Source: Akkermansiaceae bacterium
GTDB taxonomy: Bacteria > Verrucomicrobiota > Verrucomicrobiia > Verrucomicrobiales > Akkermansiaceae
Direction: 5' to 3'
Length of the DNA: 14,590 nt
Assembly (NCBI GenBank): GCA_023301645.1
Contig: JALZUH010000015.1
Span: forward strand, 1 to 14,590
Made by a program: the position numbers and the translations under genes. How positions within the stretch are numbered: position 1 is the first letter of the stretch; each line of letters begins with the position of its first letter. This document shows, piece after piece, positions 1 through 5,891 of this stretch. A model generated the notes under the pieces. That model was not told the DNA's origin, made no database searches, and saw only the letters and a list, made by a program, of their open reading frames with translations.

Positions 1-5
1 CAGGC

Positions 6-1172
6 ATGCACAGTGACGTCGTTACCCTACTCCAGAGCCTAGTCCGTATCCCGAGTGTCAATCCCGACAGCTCGCCTGATCCGCGAAATGCTGATCCACT
101 TGAGCTGACAGGGGAGGCGGCGATGGCTGACTATGTGCAGGATTTTTTAGAAAAAATAGGCTACTCGGTCACTCAGGATGAGGTGCAGCCAGGTAGACCC
201 AATGTCATTGGTCGTGCTCCCTACTCAGGTGAGGGAGCTGACCCGCGCCCTCGTATCTTACTCGGGCCACATCTCGATACGGTGACTGTGCAGGGGATGA
301 CGATTGAGCCTTTTGGGGCGGAGATATCGGAGGGCAAGATTCATGGCAGAGGCACTTCTGATACCAAGGGGCCGATGGCGGCGATGCTACAGGCCCTATG
401 TGATGCGCAGGAGCTTCTCCCAGAGCTTCCTGTCGCTGTGGATTTCGTAGGGTTTATGGGAGAGGAGGCCTACCAGTATGGCTCGAAGCACTTTGGTGAG
501 AAATACGCCTCAGAGTATGAGTTCGCCCTTGCCGGCGAGCCGACGTCCCTAGATATCGTCCATGCTACTAAGGGCTCACTCTGGGTGAGCGTGGCAACAG
601 CTGGTAAAGCCGCCCATGCTTCTCAGCCAGAGCTTGGTGAGAATGCTATTCTTAAGCTCACTGGCGCACTTCATCTCATGGAGTCGACCCTTGCTGCTGA
701 ACTTGCTAAATTCCAGCATGATGTTCTCGGTAAAACGACGATGAATGTAGGCACGATCAAGGGTGGGACTATTCCCAATATTGTGCCAGAGCATGCCACT
801 GCTCAGCTAGATATCCGCACCACGCCATCGATGTATCAGGCAGGTGGTGCTCTGGATTACTTGGCTGGATTTATCGATCGGCACCAGCTGCCGCTTACGA
901 TCACCAAAGCCGAGGAAAACCCTCCGATGGAAACTCCTCTAGATCATCCGTGGATTGAGAAAATGCAGGCTGCTAATCCTCAGTCACAGGCTGTAGGAGC
1001 ACCATGGTTCTCTGATGCAGCGCATCTGGGTAAGGCAGGTATCCCCTCGATCTGTGTCGGGCCTGGTAACATTGCCCAAGCTCACACCAAGGATGAGTTT
1101 ATCCGTATCGAGGATCTAGAGGCTGGGGTGGTGTATTTTGAGAACTTGATTCGCTCTCTAGCCCATTGCTAG
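6..1172 (+). CDS. M20 family zinc metallopeptidase (ArgE/DapE-type deacylase or dipeptidase)
   Basis: A 388-residue protein of the normal size for the M20 family, which removes acyl or amino-acid groups by hydrolysis of amide bonds with a dinuclear zinc centre. Visible motifs in order: GPHLDT with metal ligand H89 and catalytic-type D91; GRGTSDTKG with D119 as bridging ligand; FMGEEAY with E153 (general base) and E154 (ligand); AGEPT with E178; the dimerisation-domain segment KAAHASQPELGENAI near residues 201-215; and the last ligand H360 in AQAHTKDEF. No signal peptide is seen, so it is probably cytoplasmic. The sequence near residues 10-20 (LVRIPSVNP) is a typical family N terminus, so the ATG at 6 is plausible, although only five bases precede it. 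The substrate cannot be told from the sequence: acetylornithine, succinyl-diaminopimelate or a peptide are all possible. Its stop lies four bases from that of the convergent next gene. Confidence 0.9.
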   Translation: MHSDVVTLLQSLVRIPSVNPDSSPDPRNADPLELTGEAAMADYVQDFLEKIGYSVTQDEVQPGRPNVIGRAPYSGEGADPRPRILLGPHLDTVTVQGMTIEPFGAEISEGKIHGRGTSDTKGPMAAMLQALCDAQELLPELPVAVDFVGFMGEEAYQYGSKHFGEKYASEYEFALAGEPTSLDIVHATKGSLWVSVATAGKAAHASQPELGENAILKLTGALHLMESTLAAELAKFQHDVLGKTTMNVGTIKGGTIPNIVPEHATAQLDIRTTPSMYQAGGALDYLAGFIDRHQLPLTITKAEENPPMETPLDHPWIEKMQAANPQSQAVGAPWFSDAAHLGKAGIPSICVGPGNIAQAHTKDEFIRIEDLEAGVVYFENLIRSLAHC

Positions 1173-1176
1173 GAAA

Positions 1177-1518
1177 CTATTTCTTTTTTCTCTTTCCTGC
1201 TGTTTGCTGATTGAGCTTCTGCTGGTAGTTTTTCTCCTGCTGGCGGAAGATCGGGACGAGAGTGTGCTCGATCCACGCGAAGGCTTCGTCGAGTCCTGAC
1301 TCGTCATAGATACGCCCAATAAGTGCCTCTACGGAGGTGGCATTGCCGACATTGCGCAAGAAGTCATTGGAGGTGCAGCGGATGAACATTTCGCCATCCA
1401 TTTTCTTCTGCTCTTTGAGGATGAGCTTACGCATGTAGAGGGCGAGCACAGCGTCTCCTGTCCACGCTTCTTCTCGTTCTAGCATGAGCTCTTTGTCTAT
1501 TTTTTTAGGTGCAGACAT
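1177..1518 (-). CDS. Mini-RNase III-like single-domain ribonuclease III protein
   Basis: A 113-residue protein with one RNase III-type catalytic domain and no double-stranded RNA-binding domain. The first signature is EEAWTGDAVLALYMRK (about residues 16-31) and the second is SVEALIGRIYDESG (about 82-95). Compared with classical RNase III (ERLEFLGD and ADxxEALIG), the glutamate four residues before the GD aspartate is alanine, and the aspartate three residues before the EALIG glutamate is threonine. From memory, Mini-III proteins (MrnC, involved in 23S rRNA maturation in Firmicutes) show the same pattern (AYxGDA, STAFEALIG), so this resembles that class. The length also fits Mini-III. The C terminus is lysine-rich (GKRKKK) and could help bind RNA. 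It starts 23 bases after the upstream lipoprotein gene, so the two are probably cotranscribed. No Shine-Dalgarno precedes the ATG. The RNase III fold is fairly secure; the exact substrate is inferred. Confidence 0.75.
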   Translation of the reverse strand: MSAPKKIDKELMLEREEAWTGDAVLALYMRKLILKEQKKMDGEMFIRCTSNDFLRNVGNATSVEALIGRIYDESGLDEAFAWIEHTLVPIFRQQEKNYQQKLNQQTAGKRKKK

Positions 1519-1541
1519 ATGGTTTGAATGAATGGGGCTTG

Positions 1542-2174
1542 TTAAGGTTGGGGCTCCTTGTTGTCGGTTGGAGCGGGGCTTTTATCTACTACTGGGGCAT
1601 TATGGCGGTCAATGGTATTTCTGAGATGGGACTCAGAGTCAGCACTCCAGTAGCCGGTGCCTAGCTCCATAAAGACAGAGGAGTAGGGGAGGGCGGTTCT
1701 GCTCTTGATGACGAGGACGCGGTAGGACTTGCTCGTGTTCTTAATGATCTCAAGTAGTGCAGCGTGGTCGAGCTCTAGTGGCTCCTTACCGTGGATGGCT
1801 GCTTGGAGGTCTTTGCGGTATGCTTTCACACCGGGTGCGTAGTCGTAGTCGATGTGGGAGATCTCTGCAGGCAGAAAGACTCTCGGTTTGAGGTGGTGGG
1901 TTTCTTCGATGAGACTCTCCACAGTGTCTACGAGCTCGGGGATTTCACTATCGATGTAGATGACGTCGAGCCCTTCGCGGCTATGGATGGGGAATGCAGC
2001 CTCGGAGATAACAATCCAATTGCGAGCACCTAGCTTTCTGAGCTCAGGGCGCAGTGCGGTCTGAAGAGGGCTGTCTACAGGGGGCTTTTTCTCGCTGAGT
2101 GAGCAGGAGCTAATGACCACCCATAATGGCACGAGCAGGAGATAGAGGGTGCTGCGTAGGGCTGAGGGATTCAT
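1542..2174 (-). CDS. Lipoprotein with divergent RbsD/FucU-like sugar mutarotase domain
   Basis: A 210-residue protein with a lipoprotein signal: hydrophobic residues 8-22 followed by lipobox VISSC, with C24 as the lipidated cysteine and Ser at +2, which suggests outer-membrane sorting. Residues 40-175 align by eye with the RbsD/FucU family of D-ribose pyranases and L-fucose mutarotases. LRPELRKLGARNWIVISEA and FPIHS match the FucU stretch around MGHGDEI and FPAHS, and ALPYSSVFMELG matches the family C terminus (KYGNILLKKG). The catalytic histidine that follows LG/MG in the family is alanine here (A50), and the DA of the next motif is EA (E58). H137 and Y164 sit where family members have other active-site residues. 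The tail after residue 185 is proline-rich and probably disordered. Exported, lipid-anchored versions of this normally cytoplasmic fold would be unusual. Either a binding role or a changed catalytic role is possible; the assignment is by eye. Confidence 0.6.
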   Translation of the reverse strand: MNPSALRSTLYLLLVPLWVVISSCSLSEKKPPVDSPLQTALRPELRKLGARNWIVISEAAFPIHSREGLDVIYIDSEIPELVDTVESLIEETHHLKPRVFLPAEISHIDYDYAPGVKAYRKDLQAAIHGKEPLELDHAALLEIIKNTSKSYRVLVIKSRTALPYSSVFMELGTGYWSADSESHLRNTIDRHNAPVVDKSPAPTDNKEPQP

Positions 2175-2411
2175 AGCGATGGGCTGCCAGTATGATAATG
2201 ACCAAAGGAATGATCATCGATAGGCTATTAGTGATAGATCAATCGAGATTAATAGCGGTGAGTGCAAGCTAGCTAGGCGAGTAAAAGTCTGCAATACTGG
2301 AATATGCCATCCTAGGGTCGATCATACCAATAAGGGTATTATCACTTGGTAGCGCGTTTCTAGTCATGTCTGCTGACATGATGAGATGGAGACTTGGTGG
2401 GCTGACTGTGA
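2175..2411. other. Intergenic region between rsfS and the RbsD/FucU-like lipoprotein gene
   Basis: A 237-base stretch without a convincing gene. It must hold the 3' end signals of rsfS and probably the promoter of the lipoprotein/RNase III pair, both on the minus strand. The only clear structure is the hairpin at 2364-2381, listed separately. A 26-codon ATG frame near 2192 on the plus strand has no supporting signal. Confidence 0.6.
2364..2381 (-). terminator. Hairpin downstream of rsfS, possible terminator
   Basis: Perfect 7-bp inverted repeat TCATGTC / GACATGA around a 4-base TGCT loop, about 30 bases beyond the rsfS stop codon. No T-run follows on the minus strand, so it is not a textbook intrinsic terminator. 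It could be a transcript-end stabiliser or a protein-binding site. Confidence 0.35.
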
Positions 2412-2771
2412 CTAGTCAGTTTCTTGCCACTCGACTTCGCTGCCTTTTGCCCAGAGGTCTTCGAGGCTGTAGAGTTCGCGCATGTCTTCGTGCATGATGT
2501 GAACCATGACGTCGATGTAGTCGAGAATCAACCAGCGTGACTCGGGGTTGTTTTCAGAGCTGTGGGCGTGCACCTTATACTCAGAGAAAACAGTTTTTTC
2601 GATGTCACGAAGCACTGCCTTAAGGTGAGGGAGTGATGTTGCGGAACATACGATCATGTAGTCGGTAACAGTGGATACTCCGAGGAGATCGATGACGCGA
2701 ATGTCTTCAGCTTGTATTCCTTCTGCTGAGCGCGCGCATGCGATAGCGAGTTCTTTTCCTTCGATGGCCAT
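2412..2771 (-). CDS. rsfS: Ribosomal silencing factor RsfS (Iojap/YbeB family)
   Basis: A 119-residue protein matching the RsfS/Iojap family over its whole length. Members bind ribosomal protein L14 (uL14) on the large subunit and block subunit joining when nutrients are limiting. Recognisable blocks are IRVIDLLGVSTVTDYMIVCSATS (about residues 24-46), where the family has the conserved D-L-x-x-x-S/T-x-x-x-D-Y core, and SRWLILDYIDVMVHIM followed by RELYSLEDLW (about 78-108). The length is normal and the protein is cytoplasmic. In many bacteria rsfS follows nadD, but not here: upstream on the same strand is tRNA-Ala. The tRNA terminator ends only 22 bases before the ATG, leaving almost no room for a separate leader. 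No Shine-Dalgarno is visible before the ATG. Confidence 0.95.
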   Translation of the reverse strand: MAIEGKELAIACARSAEGIQAEDIRVIDLLGVSTVTDYMIVCSATSLPHLKAVLRDIEKTVFSEYKVHAHSSENNPESRWLILDYIDVMVHIMHEDMRELYSLEDLWAKGSEVEWQETD

Positions 2772-2793
2772 GATGTGTGGGAGTAGTTTCGAT

Positions 2794-2829
2794 AAAAAAA
2801 CCGCTCTCAGCTTCGGTAGCCGTGCGGTT
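2794..2829 (-). terminator. Rho-independent terminator after tRNA-Ala, immediately before rsfS
   Basis: On the minus strand AACCGC (2829-2824) pairs with GCGGTT (2804-2799). An inner 5-bp stem CGGCT/AGCTG closes a 5-base ACCGA loop, with a small asymmetric internal loop between the two stems. A run of seven Ts (complement of 2794-2800) follows directly. It lies between tRNA-Ala (ends 2906) and rsfS (starts 2771), so it may end the tRNA transcript or attenuate readthrough into rsfS. Confidence 0.8.
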
Positions 2830-2905
2830 GGTTTTATAGCGATGTTTGTTATAAAGAGAGATTCAGAAAGTCAGAGAGGCGAAGGTGTATGGATGAAAAA
2901 AGAAA

Positions 2906-2978
2906 TGGAGCATAGCGGATTCGAACCGCTGACCCCCTGCATGCCATGCAGGTGCTCTACCAACTGAGCTAATGCCCC
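2906..2978 (-). tRNA. tRNA-Ala (anticodon GGC)
   Basis: A complete 73-nt cloverleaf on the minus strand. The acceptor GGGGCAT pairs with ATGCTCC and contains the G3:U70 wobble pair, the main identity element of alanine tRNA. The D arm is GCTC-AGTTGGTA-GAGC. The anticodon stem CCTGC/GCAGG holds the 7-base loop ATGGCAT, giving anticodon GGC (reads GCC and GCU). The T arm is AGCGG-TTCGAAT-CCGCT, followed by discriminator A73. The 3' CCA is not encoded, since TTT follows A73, so it must be added by tRNA nucleotidyltransferase. An intrinsic terminator lies about 77 bases downstream. Confidence 0.98.
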
Positions 2979-3015
2979 TCATTTATTTTTCTACACTTTC
3001 TATCTTCGCCTAGGA

Positions 3016-3033
3016 TGCGTTTTTGAAAACGCA
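3016..3033. repeat. Near-perfect palindrome upstream of tRNA-Ala
   Basis: TGCGTTTT and AAAACGCA form 8-bp inverted arms around a central TG. The site lies 38 bases upstream of the mature 5' end of tRNA-Ala on the minus strand and about 150 bases before the divergent small secreted-protein gene. It could be an operator or a cruciform-prone site. Only the symmetry is seen; its role is unknown. Confidence 0.4.
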
Positions 3034-3181
3034 GCAAGTAGTAAGCTGAGATGCGGAATTATCCCAGAGATGGCGAAGTAGCAAGCGATTTTTTAACGAC
3101 TTAGTCGTCATCGAGCTATTTGGAAGGGGGCTCCAGTAAATTGGTTTGCTATGTTTAGATGAAGAAGTAGCCTGTTTCTCA

Positions 3182-3589
3182 ATGAAATGTATGTTGATTT
3201 TGAGCGCTCTACTAGTAGCTGTTAGCGGTGTTTTCGCCCTAAGTGTAGCTCCTCCGACCTCACTTGATGAACGAGTGTCGACGGCTGACCTCGTGTTTGT
3301 GGGTGAGGTGGTCAATCGAGTGGAGAAAGAGCAGTGGGTGCACGCAGAGCTTTTGGTCAAGGAGTCGATTCTCGGCGCTGGTGACGGGGCTCTGGTTCCT
3401 GTTATTTGGCGGAAGTCAGCGTCGGCGTTTCAGCTTTTTGATGTCGCTAATGGGCGAGAGGCGATCGCTTTGTTAGGCGATTATATGCAAGGTCGCTATA
3501 TACTTCGCGGCGATCGCTTTGTCGCGCTGGAGCAGCTCGATGAGGTCAGAACTCTGAGCAAAGAATCCTTGTTCGATGCTCAGAAGTAG
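3182..3589 (+). CDS. Small secreted protein of unknown function
   Basis: A 135-residue protein not recognised as any named family. It starts with MKCMLILSALLVAVSGVFA, a Sec signal peptide with cleavage likely near residues 19-22. The mature part reads ADLVFVGEVVNRV (about 35-47), HAELLVKESILG (54-65), then LVPVIWR and GRYILRGDRFVALEQL. This alternating pattern suggests a small all-beta fold. Similar 'ADLVFVGEV...V...LKG' patterns occur in bacterial exported proteins of undefined role. The frame is open upstream to a TTG at 3146, but only the ATG at 3182 places a signal peptide at the N terminus. It stands alone on the plus strand and converges with the sulfatase, with 24 bases between the stops. 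That it is a real gene is likely; its function is unknown. Confidence 0.65.
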   Translation: MKCMLILSALLVAVSGVFALSVAPPTSLDERVSTADLVFVGEVVNRVEKEQWVHAELLVKESILGAGDGALVPVIWRKSASAFQLFDVANGREAIALLGDYMQGRYILRGDRFVALEQLDEVRTLSKESLFDAQK

Positions 3590-3595
3590 AGAGTT

Positions 3596-3610
3596 TCAGC
3601 AGGGTGCTGA
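3596..3610. terminator. Short hairpin between convergent genes
   Basis: TCAGC / GCTGA form a 5-bp stem around AGGGT in the 24-base gap between the stops of the small secreted-protein gene and the sulfatase. It lacks a clear T-run. It may act as a weak two-way terminator, but the stem is short and could be chance. Confidence 0.25.
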
Positions 3611-3613
3611 GTA

Positions 3614-5497
3614 TTAGCGCTTACTTAGGGCGTAGGCGCTTGTTGAGTATTTCTTAGTTTTGCTGTAGGCACCCTTGAGCTTGGGCTCGCTGACTAAGAA
3701 GTTGTTCTCATCGACGATGTTGATGAAGAAGTGGGTGGTGCCCTTGGGTAGAGTGGCGGTGACTTTGCCTCCTTCGTGAATGGTGGCGGTTGCGCGGAAC
3801 CATTCCTCATAGCGATCGCCACCATTGGTGGTGTAGATGAGGTCTGCTTGGGTGAGCGCCGCGCCATTTTCTTTGTAGGTGGCAGTGACTTGGTTGCCTT
3901 TGGCAGTGAGGCTGGTGACTACGGGGACGGTGGCTTTATGCTCAATATCTTGTTTGCAGCTTGGATTGTAGTATGGGTAGCTTGCTTTCATCTCTGTGAG
4001 AGATTCCTTGAGTTTGGCATACATTGCTTGTGTTTTCTCAGGCATTTGCGAAGCGAGGTTGTTCTTCTCTTCGATGTCAGATCTCTTGGCTGTGCCATTG
4101 GATGAGTCGTAGAGGCGGAATAGCTCAAGCTCTTCATTATGGGGGCGATAGAGGTGGTCGTAGTTGTGGACGAGCTTATAGTCTCCTATGCGAATGGTGC
4201 TTTCCTGTGCAGATCCATGTGGGAAGTGCCAGACCATGGTGTCGCGTGGCTTGCCATCGGCGTCGGTGACGAGTGAGGCGTCTTGAGGGTTTTTTGTAAG
4301 CATCGGCAAGAGGTTGAGTCCGTCGAGGTTTTTGCCTTTTGGTTGCTGAGCTCCAGCCATGGCAAGGATCGTCGGGTAGAAGTCTAGTCCGTTGGCCATG
4401 ACTTGTGTTTGTGTCGCCTTTGGGATGTCAGGGCCTGTGATGATGAGTGGGACACGGGTGCCTCCTTCCATGGCGGATATTTTACCGCGATCGAGCGGGA
4501 AGTTGTCGGTGAATCGCTCAATTCTATCTCCTTCCATCCCTCCATTATCAGAGGTGAAGATGATATAGGTGTTTTCACTGAGGGTGTGTCCTGGCCAGCG
4601 TGGGTCAGGGGTTTCTTCGAGGTATTCAAATACTTGTCCGATGTAGTAGTCGAGCTCTTCTACCATGGCGCAGTAGAAGGGGTTGCTTTGTCCAGGCTGG
4701 TCGCGGGGTGGGAGGTTAGCTGGGTCGACGCCTAGTTTTTTGGTGTATTTCTTAAGTAGTTCTTCTGAGCGAGTGTGAATGGGGGTGTGGACGAGCCATG
4801 TGGCGTAGTAGAGAAAGAATGGTTTGTCCTTGGTCTCTTGGATGAAGTTGAGGGCGTCGACGTTGTTTTGGTGGTAGGGGTAGCCATTTTCATCGAGCTT
4901 GAAGGCGTCGTCTTCGGCGTTAGTGGCGAATCCTTCAAGGCGGTTCCTCATATGATTGCGTGCACCTCGACTTGAGCGGGTGTATTCGAAGCCGACATCT
5001 TGAGGTTGGGGGAATGCCTTGTGGTCAATGGCGATATGCCATTTTCCAGAGTGACCTGTGCTGTAGCCTTGTGCCTTGAGGGCTTTGGCAATGGTGAATT
5101 CGTCAGCTGGCATGCGGCCGCTATACCATGGGGCTATCATGGTGCTGTTAGCGCCTGAGTGTGGTGGGGCGCCTCCTATGACGTGTGTTTTCTGTGCGCG
5201 TGCAGGGTGGTTGCCACTTATAATGGCGCAGCGAGATGGAGCACAGGTGGGTGCTGGGGAGTATGCTTGCCAGAACATGACTCCTTTTTCGGCAAAGGCG
5301 TCGATGTGAGGGGTCTCCATAGGGGAGGGCTCGTCAATGTCGTAGCACTTCACATCCTGCCAACCTAGGTCGTCAGTAAGGATGAGGATGATATTAGGCT
5401 GTGCTGGCCGCTGGCTGGCGGCGTTATCGTCAGCAGCGTGGGTAAGGGCACAAGCTGAGGCAATGATCGTGGATATGAGGTGGATTGGCTTAAGCAT
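3614..5497 (-). CDS. Secreted formylglycine-dependent sulfatase (arylsulfatase A-like, S1 family)
   Basis: A 627-residue exported sulfatase that hydrolyses sulfate esters, probably on a polysaccharide or sugar. The N terminus (residues 1-21) is a signal peptide ending in THA before ADDNA. Next come NIILILTDDLGW with metal-binding D42/D43; the sulfatase signature CAPSR with C85 as the residue converted to formylglycine; GKWH (151-154); SDNGG with D317 and N318; and GKISAMEGGTRVPL (338-351). After the catalytic domain, a C-terminal region from about residue 530 (VPVVTSLTAKGNQVTATY onward) looks like an added beta-sandwich. An in-frame TTG at 5524 would add nine residues, but the ATG at 5497 directly begins the signal peptide and is preferred. 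No maturase (FGE or anSME) gene lies in the window. It is monocistronic, with a 9-bp inverted repeat upstream. The substrate is unknown; the nearby fucosidase makes sulfated fucan plausible. Confidence 0.92.
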   Translation of the reverse strand: MLKPIHLISTIIASACALTHAADDNAASQRPAQPNIILILTDDLGWQDVKCYDIDEPSPMETPHIDAFAEKGVMFWQAYSPAPTCAPSRCAIISGNHPARAQKTHVIGGAPPHSGANSTMIAPWYSGRMPADEFTIAKALKAQGYSTGHSGKWHIAIDHKAFPQPQDVGFEYTRSSRGARNHMRNRLEGFATNAEDDAFKLDENGYPYHQNNVDALNFIQETKDKPFFLYYATWLVHTPIHTRSEELLKKYTKKLGVDPANLPPRDQPGQSNPFYCAMVEELDYYIGQVFEYLEETPDPRWPGHTLSENTYIIFTSDNGGMEGDRIERFTDNFPLDRGKISAMEGGTRVPLIITGPDIPKATQTQVMANGLDFYPTILAMAGAQQPKGKNLDGLNLLPMLTKNPQDASLVTDADGKPRDTMVWHFPHGSAQESTIRIGDYKLVHNYDHLYRPHNEELELFRLYDSSNGTAKRSDIEEKNNLASQMPEKTQAMYAKLKESLTEMKASYPYYNPSCKQDIEHKATVPVVTSLTAKGNQVTATYKENGAALTQADLIYTTNGGDRYEEWFRATATIHEGGKVTATLPKGTTHFFINIVDENNFLVSEPKLKGAYSKTKKYSTSAYALSKR

Positions 5498-5523
5498 GAG
5501 AGTGTGAATGATGGTTGTTAACA

Positions 5524-5568
5524 AGTAAATAGGGTGAGGATGCCTTCATTGAGAGCTATCTATTTACT
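5524..5568. repeat. 9-bp inverted repeat in the divergent sulfatase/lipoprotein intergenic region
   Basis: AGTAAATAG at 5524-5532 and its exact reverse complement CTATTTACT at 5560-5568 are spaced 36 bp centre to centre. The first arm lies 27 bases upstream of the sulfatase ATG. Such an arrangement could be a paired operator site or the stem of a leader hairpin. Only the symmetry is observed; the role is inferred. Confidence 0.45.
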
Positions 5569-5606
5569 ATGTGTGCGGTGCTGCCGCTAGTCCTAGATAC
5601 ATTCTA

Positions 5607-5635
5607 TTGCCAAATATGTATAGCTCCTATAGTAT
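5607..5635 (+). promoter_or_regulatory. Possible promoter of the small lipoprotein gene, nearly leaderless
   Basis: TTGCCA (5607-5612) and TAGTAT (5630-5635) are separated by 17 bases and resemble -35 and -10 boxes. If used, transcription would begin at or next to the ATG at 5642. The region is AT-rich, so other boxes are possible. Confidence 0.3.
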
Positions 5636-5641
5636 ATTCCT

Positions 5642-5890
5642 ATGAAGACAATGAAGGTTTATTGTAAGATGATGGTAGGAGCTTTATTAGTCGCTCTTTC
5701 TTTTTCTGCTAGTTCCTGCGTGCCACTGGCGGTGGGCGCTGCGGGTGGATATATTTTAAACCAGCAAGGGTATCGGGTTCAGTCACCATTGACTAAGAAG
5801 CCTGCCAGCAGCGCAGCTGCCTATGAGGAGCCTGCTTATGAGGATTCGTCTTATCAGGAGCCTGCTGCTCCTGTTTATACTGAGTATTAG
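5642..5890 (+). CDS. Small lipoprotein with glycine-rich segment and Tyr/Glu/Pro tail
   Basis: An 82-residue protein with a lipoprotein signal: basic start MKTMKVYCK, hydrophobic residues 10-23, and lipobox SASSC with C26 lipidated. The mature part begins VPLAVGAAGGYILNQQGY, a small-residue segment like those of envelope 'glycine-zipper' lipoproteins. It ends in a low-complexity tail (YEEP, YEDSS, YQEP, VYTEY) rich in Tyr, Glu and Pro, which is probably disordered. No named family is recognised. The lipobox and normal codon structure support a real gene. Its stop ends one base before the stop codon of the convergent cysteine desulfurase gene. No Shine-Dalgarno is visible. Confidence 0.75.
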   Translation: MKTMKVYCKMMVGALLVALSFSASSCVPLAVGAAGGYILNQQGYRVQSPLTKKPASSAAAYEEPAYEDSSYQEPAAPVYTEY

Positions 5891-5891
5891 A

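Noticed and set aside
2192..2272. A 26-codon ATG frame in the rsfS/lipoprotein gap
   Set aside because: There is no promoter, ribosome site or membrane or signal pattern to support it.
2671..2967. A 98-codon plus-strand frame
   Set aside because: It runs across rsfS, the terminator and into the tRNA-Ala gene in antisense, so it is a chance frame.
3010..3360. A 116-codon minus-strand frame
   Set aside because: It overlaps the secreted-protein gene in antisense, and its Ser/Thr-rich product has no recognisable pattern or signal.
5498..5524. N-terminal extension of the sulfatase from a TTG codon
   Set aside because: The extra nine residues would precede the signal peptide; the ATG at 5497 gives a proper export signal.
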